Assembly: GCA_019426215.1 (NCBI GenBank)
Contig: CM033408.1
Location: 9,985,077 to 10,049,076 of the forward strand
Source: Buddleja alternifolia
Lineage: Eukaryota > Streptophyta > Magnoliopsida > Lamiales > Scrophulariaceae
Direction: 5' to 3'
DNA: 64,000 bases
A program made the position numbers and the translations under genes. Numbering within the stretch: position 1 is the first letter of the stretch; every line of letters begins with the position of its first letter. The notes under the pieces were generated by a model, which was not told the origin of the DNA, ran no database searches, and saw nothing but the letters and a program-made list of their open reading frames with translations. Positions 47,298 through 59,650 of this stretch are shown piece after piece.

Positions 47298-48191
47298 TCA
47301 TGATAGGCAAAGTTTGGTTTCCTCCCGATCAGCCTCAACCTTATAATTAATCCCCTCCTCTTGCTCATCATACTTGGTTAATGACTGATACTCAATTTTA
47401 ACTTCAGGATACAATTTAATCATCACCAAGTAAAAACACATCACAAAAACAGTAAACATACTCAAGTACAAACCAAATTGAAGGTTCACCAACGCTTTAG
47501 CTCGCCCTAAAGCCCGATCACCGTGGCATAGAACTGCATCACGGCCCGCTTCCGACTTCAAATAACAACCTTTAGGTATCCATTCTGGTGTCCAAAGCAT
47601 AATCCCAATGACTATCAGCCAAAAACCCTGGAAAACTACAAAGAAATTTCTCACAAATGAACTCAAGAAGCTTCTTGGATAGCCAATGATCAAGAGAGTA
47701 GCCACTAGAGATATAAATGTGACGATTTGGAGTAACCAATGGTATTGGCCTTCAATTCCCATGTGATCAGTCGAGTGTAGGTGAAGAATAAGAAGTTGCT
47801 GGCCAAATGCAATCGCCTGGAGAAAATGGGATAGGCCATGTTGGGCCGGGCCGGGCCGCATGATTTTGTCGAGAAGAACTGCGAAAAGAGCGTAAATGAA
47901 GAAAGAAACGGCGATTATGGAGTGCTCGAAGTGACGAAGAGATTTAGTGGAGATTGATCCGTCTGGGGAAATAGGGTTTCGTCCTATAACGATCTCCATT
48001 GATATGAAGATACTAGTGACTAACATTATTATGATGAGCTCTAAGTATTTGAATGTTGGAATTGAGAACCATGGTTGAGTAATGTAGGTTTTGGGGTGGA
48101 GAGAATGAAGTTTGACGGAGTTGAAAAGATGCCATAGGCCAATGATTAAGAAGGCAAACCCTAGTGATACATGGCCTGATGTGCCTCCCAT
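47298..48191 (-). CDS. DUF716 / TMEM45-like multi-pass membrane protein
   Basis: Intact single-exon frame of 297 codons starting MGGTSGHVSLGFAFLIIGLW. Six to seven hydrophobic segments are visible (about residues 8-22, 47-66, 90-110, 155-175, 185-200, 240-260). Conserved plant DUF716 features include GH...G..F...G.WHL near the N-terminus, a FE(H)S-type segment in RHFEHSIIAVSFF, and the histidine-rich LLILHLHSTDHMGIEGQYHW region. Family members are membrane proteins of unclear molecular role; some plant members are linked to pathogen or virus responses. The length equals the usual 270-310 residues. The start is the first methionine, with 5' AAACAAACAAAC leader sequence. No lesions seen, so it is probably functional. 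It is flanked by repeats and has no operon-like partners. Confidence 0.88.
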   Translation of the reverse strand: MGGTSGHVSLGFAFLIIGLWHLFNSVKLHSLHPKTYITQPWFSIPTFKYLELIIIMLVTSIFISMEIVIGRNPISPDGSISTKSLRHFEHSIIAVSFFIYALFAVLLDKIMRPGPAQHGLSHFLQAIAFGQQLLILHLHSTDHMGIEGQYHWLLQIVTFISLVATLLIIGYPRSFLSSFVRNFFVVFQGFWLIVIGIMLWTPEWIPKGCYLKSEAGRDAVLCHGDRALGRAKALVNLQFGLYLSMFTVFVMCFYLVMIKLYPEVKIEYQSLTKYDEQEEGINYKVEADREETKLCLS

Positions 48192-48294
48192 GTTTGTTTG
48201 TTTGGGTACAATGTTGTTTGTTTGTTGTCTTGTTTTGAAGAATAAATAGGATATACGGTGGGGTGGGGTAGGGTGGGTGGGGTGGGTGTTAATG

Positions 48295-48304
48295 ATATAT
48301 ATAG
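48295..48304 (-). promoter_or_regulatory. Putative TATA box of the DUF716 gene
   Basis: On the minus strand CTATATATAT lies about 105 bp before the start codon, followed by C-rich ACCCCACCC repeats and an A/C-rich leader. The position fits a plant core promoter; no transcript data are available. Confidence 0.45.
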
Positions 48305-48449
48305 TTTAGTTGAGGGGGTATGTTTTTGGATGGGACCAATGAGGAGTTCACAGTTTGCATTTCATCACCTTGCCTTGTACTATAAAATGCTGCAATTGTT
48401 TCCCTGGCTAGAAAAGGAACTTGCTGCTAAAGAAAATTCTACTTAAAGG

Positions 48450-49053
48450 AAAAGTTACTCTCATTACCCTAATGCTTAAAATCTGTTTATCTATTATTAT
48501 GTATTGGTGAAGATGATTTTGCAATTGAGAGAAATGAATATTCAATTGAATATTAGTGTATATCAAGGCATTAGCATGACGATATCCGCCTGAAGAAAAT
48601 CCCTACTCATAAAGCTCAAAAACCACAAGTGTCGCATGTACACATTAGTAAAAATAATAAAGAAAAGTAATTCAATATTAGTGTGACAGACAAGAGGGAT
48701 GAGCTAGTAGTCTAGTGACGGTTTTGGTACATAGCAAACATATCTCGGAAATTCTAGTCTTAAGAAAGAACTGAGAGCCAACTCTTATCCCTTTAGAGAA
48801 GATGAAAAAAGAAAACAAGTAGTTCAGTATGAAATATCTTTATAGATATAAACTTGACATGAATTATATACATATAACTGTGTACGTGTATTATGAAATA
48901 TATAAGATGAAGAATTATTTTAACATTAAAAAATTGAATACCTATATCTATGTAAATATCTTAACATTGAATTTAGCCAAAATAAAATAGGAAAAATTAC
49001 TAAAAAAACCCTTAAATAAACTTTATATCCAAGAAACCCATGATAATGTTTTT
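48450..49053. other. AT-rich spacer
   Basis: Upstream of the DUF716 promoter; no gene or repeat recognised. Its last ten bases are the target duplication of the next MITE. Confidence 0.5.
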
Positions 49054-50221
49054 GGGTTATTTGCATTCACCTCCCCTGAGGTGTTGCGCTTTGGCAATGA
49101 CCTCCCCTCATGTATTAAAATTTGGCATCTACCACCCCTATGTGTAAAAATTTATATAAATTACATTTTTTAACCATTACTTTATATTTTTTTTCCTATT
49201 TTCTATTTTTCATCTCATTCTTTTCTTTTTCTTATTAAATATATAGAAAAAGAAAAAAATATAAGTTAAGCTCATGAAAATTCTTAATTGAAAAATTCTA
49301 ATGAATAATTATTTTTAATTAAAAATAGTTATAACAAATAATACAGTAAAGGAAAAATTACTACCTCCCCCCCCAAAAAATAGAATTTTTATATCCCAAA
49401 CATCCGTAATAGTATGTTTTTTTTTATCTCAAATACCCAATTTATAATTTTTTTTCATTCGAAAAAACACACTAAACTAATATCTAAAAACTAAAAGAGT
49501 AGTTTCATTTTGATCTCCTTGCTTAAGGACCCATAAATAACTTTGGAGTAGAACATATATTTTGATAATCTAGGCATCTCATTGTTCAACTTTCACTATC
49601 ATATCAGATATTTTAGATCATATTATTTTTTTCCTAGTGGATATTTAAATTTTTTTATATTTATTTTATTTATTATTTATCCTCTTTCTACTTAGAACAA
49701 AAAAGAAGAATAAGACGAACTAAAAAAGAAGAAGACGACAATACAAAATGGGAGTTTGAAGTTAAAATGAAATAACTCTATCGGTTTTTAAACTTTTGTT
49801 TATTGCAATAAGCAAAATTGTAGATCAATAAAGATATAATTTTTTATTGTTTATAAAAAACACAAAGCATTAATAAAGTTGTTTGGAACACTAAAAATGT
49901 ATATTCACAACCACACAAAGGAAATTAAAAAAACACATATAAATAAGTTTAATATATTGTTTGTTATACCTATTTCAAAGTAACTATTTATTAGAATTAT
50001 TTCTAAATGAAAAACATTCGTGAAGTTAATAATTAGAAAAAGAAAGGAATGAGATGGAAAATAAAAAATAGCCACGCGGGGGGGAGGGATATAAAGTAAG
50101 AGTTAAAAAGGTAGTTTATTCAATGTTTTCCACATAGAGGTAATGGATGCCAAATTTAAAGACATGAGGGGAGGTACTTGCCAAAGCGCAATACCTTAGG
50201 GGAGGTGGATACAAATAACCC
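49054..50221. mobile_element. Mutator-like MITE, 1.17 kb
   Basis: The left end GGGTTATTTGCATTCACCTC is mirrored by GAGGTGGATACAAATAACCC. Inverted repeats extend about 90 bp (TGCGCTTTGGCAATGACCTC / GAGGTACTTGCCAAAGCGCA; ATTTGGCATCTACC / GGATGCCAAATTT). It is flanked by TAATGTTTTT (49044-49053) and TAATATTTTT (50222-50231), a 10-bp duplication with one change. The interior is AT-rich with no gene. Confidence 0.88.
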
Positions 50222-50231
50222 TAATATTTTT

Positions 50232-52052
50232 CAATTCGAAATACTCATTCTACCAACTTTTCATTCTATAAAATCCGACGTATAGGGTTAATAAACTAAA
50301 AATTAATCAATTGTAATTTTGTGTAGATTTTATTTATTTAGAAATTTTATGTTCATGATTGATAATAATTATAATTTTAATGTTTAGTTTTTTAAAAAAA
50401 ATTAAAAATGTGCTTTTAGATAGTTACCCTATTAAAAATAATAAATTATATAAAATTTAAAATTTAAGATAAAAATCAATGTTATTCCATTTATCAATTT
50501 GAAAATTTTAAAACAAAAAAAATCTATAAAAAGACCAATTGATCAATTCTTAGCTTTATAACGAAGGGTAATTTAGTTCAAAAAATTGTTAATTTCAACT
50601 TTTGGTTTTCTTGAATGAAAAATTTGTAGAATGAATTTTTTAGATCGAAAAATATTTTCATAAATTTTTTGAATATAAAATATTTTAGGAGAGTTTCAAT
50701 AAATCTCCCAAATAAATATCTTAACATTGAAGATCTGAAATGCAACTTCAATGTCAGGCTTGGAGAAACAAACATTACACACTATTCAACACCTAATTTT
50801 GATTAGAAAATTTATGATATTAGTACTTTGTTCCCTTGTATGTTCCATTGGTCATATTTTTGAGAAGTTACCAAATACTATCTTAATTAAATTTGTATAT
50901 CCCATAAAAGGAATATTATTTTTGGACTAAACTGCCTTTTATTTATGAAGTTAAGGATTAATTATTCAATTCCCTTTTTTTTTATAACTTTATGTATTTT
51001 TTTCAAATGGACAAATTTTGTATAAGAATTTTACTTTTTCAACGTTTATTATTAAAATATTTTATGTATTTCTTTTTTGAGTTTAACAGATTGCTTAACT
51101 TGAAATAGTTTTATTATGTTTTAGAAGATACAAGAAAATCGTAAAAATTTATAATTATATATTAACTAATGCAAGTTATTTCTAAGTAGAATTTCGTATA
51201 AAAAAATGTGATTTGATTAATTTCTAATTTAACATATCAAGGGTAATTAAGTTACAAATTTATTAATTCTTAACTTTAGATTTTCGGAATAAAAAGTCTC
51301 TGTTAGTTAATAAAACTCGTATTATATCTATATAGTACACGTACGTACGTATAATTGATAAGTACTTTTGTTTTACGTATACATTCTGAACATAATGAAT
51401 AATACTCGTATTTTTAAGTTAAATCGTTTGGTACACGTACTTTACGTATCCCGTATTAAACTTGATGAATAATACTTTAACTTTGGCAAAAAAAATTATT
51501 TTTTAATTTAAAACTTGAAAATTATAATAATTTTTTATAAGTATTAATTGAGTATTACTCAATTAAAAACCCATGAACGTCAATAATTTATCAAAAAATT
51601 AGTTATTATCAACTAGAGACTCATATAAACTATTACTTATATTCAATAAAAGCAAATACAAGCAATATACTACTCAAATTTATATGAAAATAAGACGTAT
51701 TTTTACTCCCGAATAATTTATTTGTATCTGTATAATACTCGTACGTCTACGAATCCATTTATTTCCCGTTCCCTTATTTTTTCGCCGATTTTGTCAACCT
51801 AACTTTCAAGAAAAACTCGTATTATACTCGTACGTATTATAAAACAATTTTTTTCTATCCCATATTTAACTAACTAAGTAAAAAGTAGGTAAAATATTTT
51901 GAATTTAAAATATTATCAGAAAAAATTTTGAATAAAAAATTGCTATCTCACTAATATTCCTATATATTTATTGTAAGTTTCCACCCAGAGATGTAGATTT
52001 AGAATTTAAAACCAGCCATATTCTCAGTTATATATCTTGGGTATAGAAAAAG
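50232..52052. other. AT-rich intergenic DNA
   Basis: Very AT-rich with several CGTACGTACGT/ACTCGTATTATA-like motifs around 51330-51840. No coding sequence or bounded element was recognised. Confidence 0.5.
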
Positions 52053-52632
52053 TATCACAACCCGGGTTCATAGGTCCGTTGGACGTGATGCTTGCCTCCA
52101 AACCCATTGATCATAATCCGGAGTTGGACATTTAAACCACGACACAAAATGGAGATATTCATTGTTGCTGCTTCTCTATATTAATAAATCTATTTTCTAC
52201 TATTTTTTCCCCGTGGGACAAGTAGGCGGGGCTTTACAATCACTCTCCTCAGAACGCGATGTCCTCGTGACGACGTGATTCAATTCAGCATCTTTACCAA
52301 GTGTTGGGACTCTAGTGGTGGCTCCAATTGCATAGCACTTTGCGCTGTAGCCTCAAAAGGTGGCTCCCGCAACGTGTATGCCCTGTGTAGCACTTAGCTC
52401 CGGATATTCTAGTTGATGGACGGCTCTGATACCATTTGTCACACCCGCAAGCCTGTTGAACGCAATGCATGCCTTCAAAACCACTGAACGTAATCAAGAG
52501 TTGGACATTTAAAATTTTAAACCACGGCAAAATGGATATTCATTGTTACACTTGGGTTCCTAGCCTTCTCTTTATAAATCATTCCATTTTCTACTCTTTT
52601 TCCCATGTGGGACAAGTAGGCAGGGCTTCACA
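52053..52632 (-). mobile_element. TRIM (miniature LTR retrotransposon)
   Basis: Two direct repeats of about 190 bp (52053-52238 and 52437-52632) share CACAACCC/CACACCC starts, GAGTTGGACATTTAAA, ATTCATTGTT, and the GTGGGACAAGTAGGC-GGGCTT-ACA end. Between them is a 198-bp internal part. Next to the right repeat is GGCTCTGATACCA (52422-52434), the complement of the Met-tRNA primer-binding site. Next to the left repeat the minus strand reads GAGGAGAGTGAT, a polypurine tract. Both place the element on the minus strand. Flanks are AAAAG and AGAAG. It encodes no protein, as expected for a TRIM mobilised by other retrotransposons. Confidence 0.85.
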
Positions 52633-53109
52633 AGAAGGGTATTAATATTTGCACTCCTAAATTTGATAATTTCCCTTTTGTATTGAATAATGGACCAAAA
52701 TGTCCCAATTATGATTTTAGAACATAATTTGTATCAATGGTAATACACAATACACTCTCCATATATTATTATTCTTCTCAAGCTTTATAGTCCCATATTT
52801 TATTATTTCACCACTTTCTTTCTTTTTTTCAATTTTTTTTTTTTTTGGGTTTTGTTCTCTAGCATGCTTTTGACCTATTTAACTTAACATTATACATTGG
52901 TAGTTAATTACCCATATGTAGAACCCAAAGTTACATTACAACTTAAATTGACAATCGTAACGATTCATTTAGGAAAAAAAAAGGTTGACAATCATAATTT
53001 AGAGTTGATATCTTGAAATAAAATTAAGTATATATATATACTAAAAATCTAGCCCGACAAACTTGGATTGATAGTTATAATCCTGAATCATAAAGACTCT
53101 ATTTAGCTC

Positions 53110-53328
53110 CATAAAGACTCTATCTAACTCCATAAAAGAGGGGAGAGCTACAACTTATGACAGCTTGGATTCGAACCCAAAATCTCTCATATAAAGCGGG
53201 AGGTGGATACCACTAGGGAGCCATAAAGACTCTATCCAGCTCCATAAAGGAGGGGAGAGCCACAACTTGTGGCAGCCTAGATTTGAACCTAGGACCTCTC
53301 ATATAAAGTGGAAGGTGGATACCACTAG
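53110..53328 (-). repeat. Tandem pair of tRNA-like (SINE-like) repeats
   Basis: Two direct copies of about 110 bp (53110-53217 and 53222-53328) start CATAAAGACTCTATC and end GTGGATACCACTAG. On the minus strand the right copy reads TTAGTCTAGTGGTATCCACC, fitting the RNA polymerase III A box. Both copies contain a B-box-like motif, perfect in the left copy (GGGTTCGAATCC) and changed in the right (GGTTCAAATCT). No poly-A tail or target duplication was found, so SINE origin is inferred. Confidence 0.55.
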
Positions 53329-54030
53329 ACTAATAGGTCGTGGTAATAAAAATGGATGTTAATATATATATATATATATATATACACATATTGACATAAA
53401 TTGACAACCAAATTTTTTTAGGGGTGGGTATAGAGCTGAACCGGCTTGATTAGAGCTCGAGCTTTTTAATGGGTCGAGCTCAAGCCCAAATATTCCTGCT
53501 CACAGGCTCGGCCCATTAAGAAATTATAACGGTAATCGAGTCGACTCGACACGGTGTTCACCTCTAAAATAATTTGCGATAATGAATATACATTAGCTTT
53601 TCCCAATCCTACATCATGATTGTTAATTTATGTTCTACTATAACTTTGGTTACTTTATATGTTCACATTCTTTTTATTTTTTGATATTTAACTACATATA
53701 TACATTATTAAGTAAAATATGTCGAAAAAATATTATTGAACAAAACAAAAGAATGAAAATGTTAACATATTAAAATATGGGATTATAAAGTTAAAAAATA
53801 AAGAATATATAAAGTTAAAAAATAAAGAATATAATATTGAAATATATATTTCGTTTTACAATCATGTAAACTGTGTTATAAAATTATAAGAACATTTTGA
53901 CTTATTGCACAATATAAAAAGGAGATTGAATAACCACATATATCAATTTCTATATAAAAATCCTCACAAATAAACAGTACGTAAGGAAGGGGTACTTTCG
54001 TCCTACTATACGCGTCCCGATCTTGTCCTA

Positions 54031-54049
54031 CGTGGGACGATCTCATTGG
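54031..54049 (-). promoter_or_regulatory. ER stress response element 1 (ERSE)
   Basis: Minus strand CCAAT, nine bases, CCACG (plus strand CGTGG-GACGATCTC-ATTGG). This is a perfect match to CCAAT-N9-CCACG, bound by bZIP28/bZIP60-type factors with NF-Y in the plant unfolded protein response. It lies about 410 bp before the SEC31 start codon. Confidence 0.75.
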
Positions 54050-54093
54050 TTCCCATAGAACTGTTGTGTTCTTCTTACACGACCCCCGTCCTA

Positions 54094-54112
54094 CGTGGGA
54101 CGGTCTCATTGG
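54094..54112 (-). promoter_or_regulatory. ER stress response element 2 (ERSE)
   Basis: A second perfect CCAAT-N9-CCACG (plus strand CGTGG-GACGGTCTC-ATTGG), 63 bp from the first and in the same orientation. The surrounding CCTACGTGGGACG-TCTCATTGGTT block is almost identical in both. Confidence 0.75.
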
Positions 54113-54392
54113 TTGCCTGACAAAAATTCACAAATCCCATTTTACCCCCAATCATCGTCTTGAAACCTCACTCCCCGGTCTTTCTCTCTCCTAAAATGAA
54201 CATCCCCAAGTGTAAGTAACAGAAAGAGAGAGAGAGAAGAAGACTAAATTAAACAATACAATACAATTTGAAGAACTCTTACACAGAGAACTCTCACTCT
54301 ATTTCTAGATTTATTTCCAATTCTTCCTTTAAATCTAGTCACAGAAACTCACTTCTCTAATTCATATTTGTGAAGTTTCTCTCTTTCGATAC

Positions 54393-54427
<35 letters not shown>
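54393..54427. repeat. (TA)n microsatellite in the SEC31 5' region
   Basis: About 17 TA units just upstream of the start codon, probably within the 5' untranslated region. Confidence 0.85.
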
Positions 54428-54429
<2 letters not shown>

Positions 54430-54458
54430 TTGGTTGAGGTTGATTTTTAGGTATCGAA

Positions 54459-55639
54459 ATGGATTGGTGTATAAAGAGTGTGAATAGATTGGCGTCGTCG
54501 GCGTTCGCACCGGACGGTGCGTACATGGCGGCTGGGACAATGGCAGGAGCGGTGGATCTGCAGTTTAGCTCTTCTGCTAATCTGGATATATTCGGTCTCG
54601 ATTTTGTGTCGGACGATCAGCAGCTAATTTTGTCAGGCAGTGCGCCAAGCTCCGAGCGGTTCAATCGCCTTTCATGGGGGAAGGCTCTTGCGGATTCCGA
54701 GGAGTATTCGCTTGGCCTCATTGCCGGTGGCCTCGTCGATGGAACCATTGGCCTTTGGAATCCTAAGCCTCTGATCTGGTCAATTTAGTTTCCTGGAATT
54801 GCTTTCGAGATTCTTTTACTTGTCTTTTCCGATGAATGATTAAAAAAAATAAAATTCCTGTTGAATGTTTGCATGTCCCTGCATTTGATGATTGGAAGAT
54901 TGGCGTTATTTTTTTGGGACTTAGAACATTCGAACAACTGATATTGCGAGTTTTGTGATTGTTTAATTTTGTGAAATTACTGTTTTGTATATGTAATTCA
55001 ACTGTGTCTCTGATTATCACTTCTCTTCTTTCTGGTGTTTGTTTCATTCAAAGAAATCAAATGTTGAAAATTTGTCATTTTGGTGATTGCTTTTGTTTAT
55101 ATTCAAGTGGACAACTATTTCTGTATTCATAGAACTATGGTTTCATTTTATTGTTGCAGCCTCTATTAGACGTTTTACAAGTGATAAAGATTAAAGTCCT
55201 TTTAATCAATGGATGCATGTGCTAACTTTAGTTGGACAAAGATGAAAAGAAGTCCTTGATTTCCCTTCTATTCAGTTTAGTCTATATAGTTTTCCTATTT
55301 TTGTTTATCGTTATTGTTTCTTCTTAGGAGAGTATCTTAATTTTCCACCCAACTGTTGGAAAAATTGCTGCATGACTACCATGCTGCTCTAAAATGCTTC
55401 TTATCCATTTCTATTAGGGTTCTCTCACATTTTTGTCATCTATTTGCGAATTATGGTCTTCTAAACCTGAGAGAAAGAGCTTCAGGTTGAGTTCAAAACG
55501 AAGCAATACCAGTTCACTTCTTGCAGCTCACTCTGAGTTCTTTAGAAAAACATTTCTGATTTGGTTGTTACCTCACAAAGAATTTTTAGTTACTACTCGA
55601 TTTTTTTCCTGTAAACCAAAGATTATTTTATAAAACATA

Positions 55640-55670
<31 letters not shown>

Positions 55671-58600
55671 GTATATGTATATATGCTTGATTGTGGAAAC
55701 ATGTTATATTAATCTGAAACAAATTGATTGAGATATATGACTGTTATTCTGCAATTAATGGTTGGACACTCATATGTTTGGTCAAAATTTATTTTGACAC
55801 TAGAACATCTGCTTCATGCGGAGTAGGAAATGCATACATACACAGAGGAGGATATACTACAAATGAACATGTATACACACACATGCTTGACGCTCTCAAA
55901 ATAATAATTGCTCTGAAACACATTTAGTTATGGTAATCTGTATCCGTAATAATTTATTGGTATATCCCTCCAACTTCTTCCATAATAAGGGGAAAATGAT
56001 GTTCACCATTGTCAAAAATAATAGTTGCAAGAATTCTCTATAGAAAAGTTAAACATCGCTTCGACAATATTGATTGGCCCGACTCTTTGCTTGTCCTCTG
56101 AATATGTTTCCATGGCTAGGCAACATGTTTCATTTGCCTTGCATGATTTCTTGAGAAGTCCACTAACCTCATTATTAGAGGAAGGAAACTGGTAATGGGT
56201 TTTAGCCGAAATTTGGCATTGAGACATGCTGTTTCCTTGGTATACGAGTGCAAATTTCTTGAGTGCAAGACCGATTAGTGAACTTCTAACATTTGATTTC
56301 CGGCGTCAATTTCAATGCATAATTTCTGGATAGTAAAAATTGGAGACACTCTTATCTCAATAAAAATAAATTGTTTTACTATTTAATCATTTGTAAACAC
56401 TGACTCATGATTTGTACGTTAGAGAACTCCTATAAGTGGAGATGGTTGAATTGCAGAAAAAAGATTATGTCAAAACTAAACTGGATTTTTTCTCAAAATG
56501 ATATTCAATGTTGTTGATGGAATCTGAACGAATATTTACAATTTCAATGTGGTGCTAAATTCTCAACAATTAGGATGGCTACAGAAATCAATGTCGAACT
56601 TATAGATGTATAGTCTAAGTCTGCATTATGGTGTGGGAATTTACTAGGAGTATGGTCTAGTGCTCGACTTGTGTGGTGTGTTTCTATATATGCTTCTTTT
56701 TGCCATCTTCAATAGTCCACTATTGTCTACCACAGTATGCTCTTTCTTCTTATTGCCAGAATTCTGGTGTGCTTGCATATTCTCTAGTTATGCTTAGTGT
56801 TATTTTTGTATTAAAATGGATAATTACTCACAAATAATTCTCTTTAATTTTTGTGTTACTTTACTAACCTCAGTTTCTTCTGGTATTGCAGTTTGTTACT
56901 TTCTGTTTTTCAATTTGTCTTAACAAATTTAGTGACTGCTTATGTAATGATGTTTTTCTTGTTTTCAGCTCCAACACAAGTAAAGAAGGTTCTGATACAA
57001 GTGAGAATGCTTTTGTTGGCAATCTTTCAAGACACAGAGGGCCAGTAAGTTTCTGATCTTTGTATTTCGTATTTGCTATGCATTTTTTGCCATTCCCTTT
57101 AATAGTTGTTTGTTTAGATTATGGTGAGTTGATTTGGTAATTATATATTGCCCAGGTTCGTGGCTTGGAGTTCAATTCTTTTTCTCCTAACCTTCTTGCT
57201 TCTGGAGCTGATGAAGGTGATATTTGTATATGGGATGTATCAAAACCATCAGAACCAAGTCATTTTCCACCACTCAAGGTATATCTGTGGAATTATTTTC
57301 AAGGCTTTTAGACTTAATTTTGTTCTATCACTTTTCACATGCTCATACTATAAATTCAATTTCGTTGAAACAAGCCATGTTGGTACTGTGAGAACCGCCA
57401 CTTAGGTTCCTTTACAGTCAGTAACCCCTAAAAGCGTTAGTAATATGGAGAGGATTTTTATATGGTTAGGAACCATGATGTACTTATCTTTTAAGGTGGA
57501 CCCAATTTGTAATCTGAATACAATTTTCCTCCCAACTTCACATGTGCCAGGAGAGAGGTCTCAGCCCAGTCGTCTTCCCCCCTCCATCTTCCTTCCTACC
57601 TAACTAAAAGTGACATGTGTCATCTTCGGCTGACCCCTCTCCTCATCCGATCCCTCCACCAACCCTGCAAAAGAAAATTCCTATATAGTTGGTAGGAAGA
57701 ACACAATACAACATAACATGCCCTTTTAAGGTCATAATTTATTCCAGAAAAAAATGTATTGTTTGGATTAAACAGCTCGTCAGACTTGAAGTCCTAATTC
57801 ATTGCATGGTTTTTAATGCTAGTTAAATTATCAATGAAAGAATCTAAAGCAAGACTGTCTTCTCCATAACCATAGAAGAATTTGTTTATCCCATGTTATA
57901 CGATCTTCTCAGAAGCTTTCCTTTTTAATTCCTTTGGAACAAGTTGCGTTAGGCAGTATGATTTCTTCTTCTTTGCTCCTCTCTGACTGTTGAGACTGTC
58001 AACGGACCTCAAACTTTATGACGGAGTGGAAGCCACTAATTTTGAAAGATTGAAGATCACATCTTCAATATTCCCAGATAAATCTCGAGAAACTCGAAGA
58101 ATAAAGAAAACTTATAATTTTATTGATTGTAGAATGACTAATAATAGTCCAGAAAGCTTATATATATAAAGCACCTTACCCAACCCCCCTTATAGAATTG
58201 GAACACTTCTGACCTAACTCTGTAACTAGTAGAACTTTTATGACTTAACCTAAACCAAATATGAATCTCGTGACTTATGTCGAAGTTGAACAGAACTAGG
58301 ATTAAACTATAATTAAAATAATACTAAAATTCGTCCAAATATAAATAAAAAATAGAAAAGTGCCCTAAAAGTGACTAAAACGACTTAATTTGAACTTGGA
58401 AAGTACTGTCAACTACTATGCTGTTGAACACTCCAAAAACCTTGAAAATGTTTCACATGTATTTTTAAAGTGCTACATAACTCCTCACGGATCAAAAGTT
58501 AAAACTTGTCTACATATTAGAAAATCTCGAAATCCCTGGGCTTCTTGTCCTACATCACTTTATTATATGTTTGTGCATTTGCTGTACCTAGATTATATAC

Positions 58601-59650
58601 TGTTTGGTAAACATATATGCTAAGAAATAAGATTATAAAACATATGCATGTTTCGTCTTTTCTTCCTTTTCTTTTTTAGTCTTGTATAATGAAACAAACA
58701 GAATTCTTGATAAACAGAAACAAAAAAATATAATTCCCTGTGAGTAGCATATTTGCTACAACAGTACCAATACACCATTTTGACCATTATTTTATCTCAT
58801 TGCTAATTTCAAACCCAGATAAATTTAACTATTTTTGCGAGACCTATGATTGTGCTGTAGCTCAACTTTTTTGATTCATCGCTTTGTTTCTCTGGGACTC
58901 GGAAGGTGATGACATTTCCGTTCTATAAATTGAAAATTTTCCCATACATAAAAATTGACGATGTCTCTCTTACTCGTGAAATTTCAGTCTTACGATCCTT
59001 AATTTTAGGTCCATGTGTTAGTCGTTTTCACCCGTGATCGATCCTGGGACTCAGCCTATTTGAACTGTTTCACAGGGTAGTGGATCTGCGGCACAAGGTG
59101 AAATTTCATTTTTGTCCTGGAATCGCAAGATTCAGCACATTCTGGCCTCCACTTCATCTAATGGGACAACTTGTAAGAACGATGCTGTTTTGTATGGCTT
59201 ATTCACTTGAATCTTGCATTTTGCACTGAAATAATAGCTATTTTCTGTTATTTCAGTGGTGTGGGATCTGAAAAAGCAAAAACCAGTTATGAGGTAAAAT
59301 ATCTCCCATCAAATGTGGAGCTGAGTTGTTGATATCAACCATCGACTAAAGACAAACTTTTGCCCCCATTTTTGATCTTTAAAACTTTGCAGTATCTCAG
59401 ATTCAACTACGAAGAGGTGCTCCGTTTTGCAGTGGAATCCCGATGTTTCTACTGTCCTTATCGTTGCTTCAGATGACGATATTTCACCTTCTCTCAAGGT
59501 AATAAATACATTTCTTAGCCATAATTCAAGAATGTTATGTCTCTAATCTGCAAAAGCTTGCAATCATTGTAATTGGCCGATGTCATGTTCAGATGTGGGA
59601 TATGCGGAAAGCAGTGACTCCAGTAAAAGACTTTGTAGGGCACACCAAAG
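54459..59650 (+). CDS. SEC31: SEC31 homologue, COPII outer coat (first seven coding exons)
   Basis: SEC31 with SEC13 forms the outer cage of COPII vesicles that carry cargo from ER to Golgi. Seven exons join in phase: 54459-54778, 56969-57044, 57156-57278, 59076-59172, 59257-59293, 59393-59498, 59593-59650; all introns are GT-AG. The start [20 protein letters not shown] aligns with the SEC31 N-terminus. The encoded part is the WD40 propeller: [48 protein letters not shown]; then VRGLEFN...[20 protein letters not shown]...[37 protein letters not shown]. About 272 of the roughly 1,100 expected residues are covered. Intron 1 (2.2 kb) and intron 3 (1.8 kb) are long. The next exon, expected to start with the rest of a KG-V-A-W motif, is not visible before the window ends, and a viral insertion lies there. 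The gene is either continued beyond the window or truncated. Confidence 0.9.

Noticed and set aside
53421..53575. Possible hAT-type MITE (AGGGGTGGGTAT...TTCACCTCT)
   Set aside because: The ends are suggestive but no convincing 8-bp target duplication was found.
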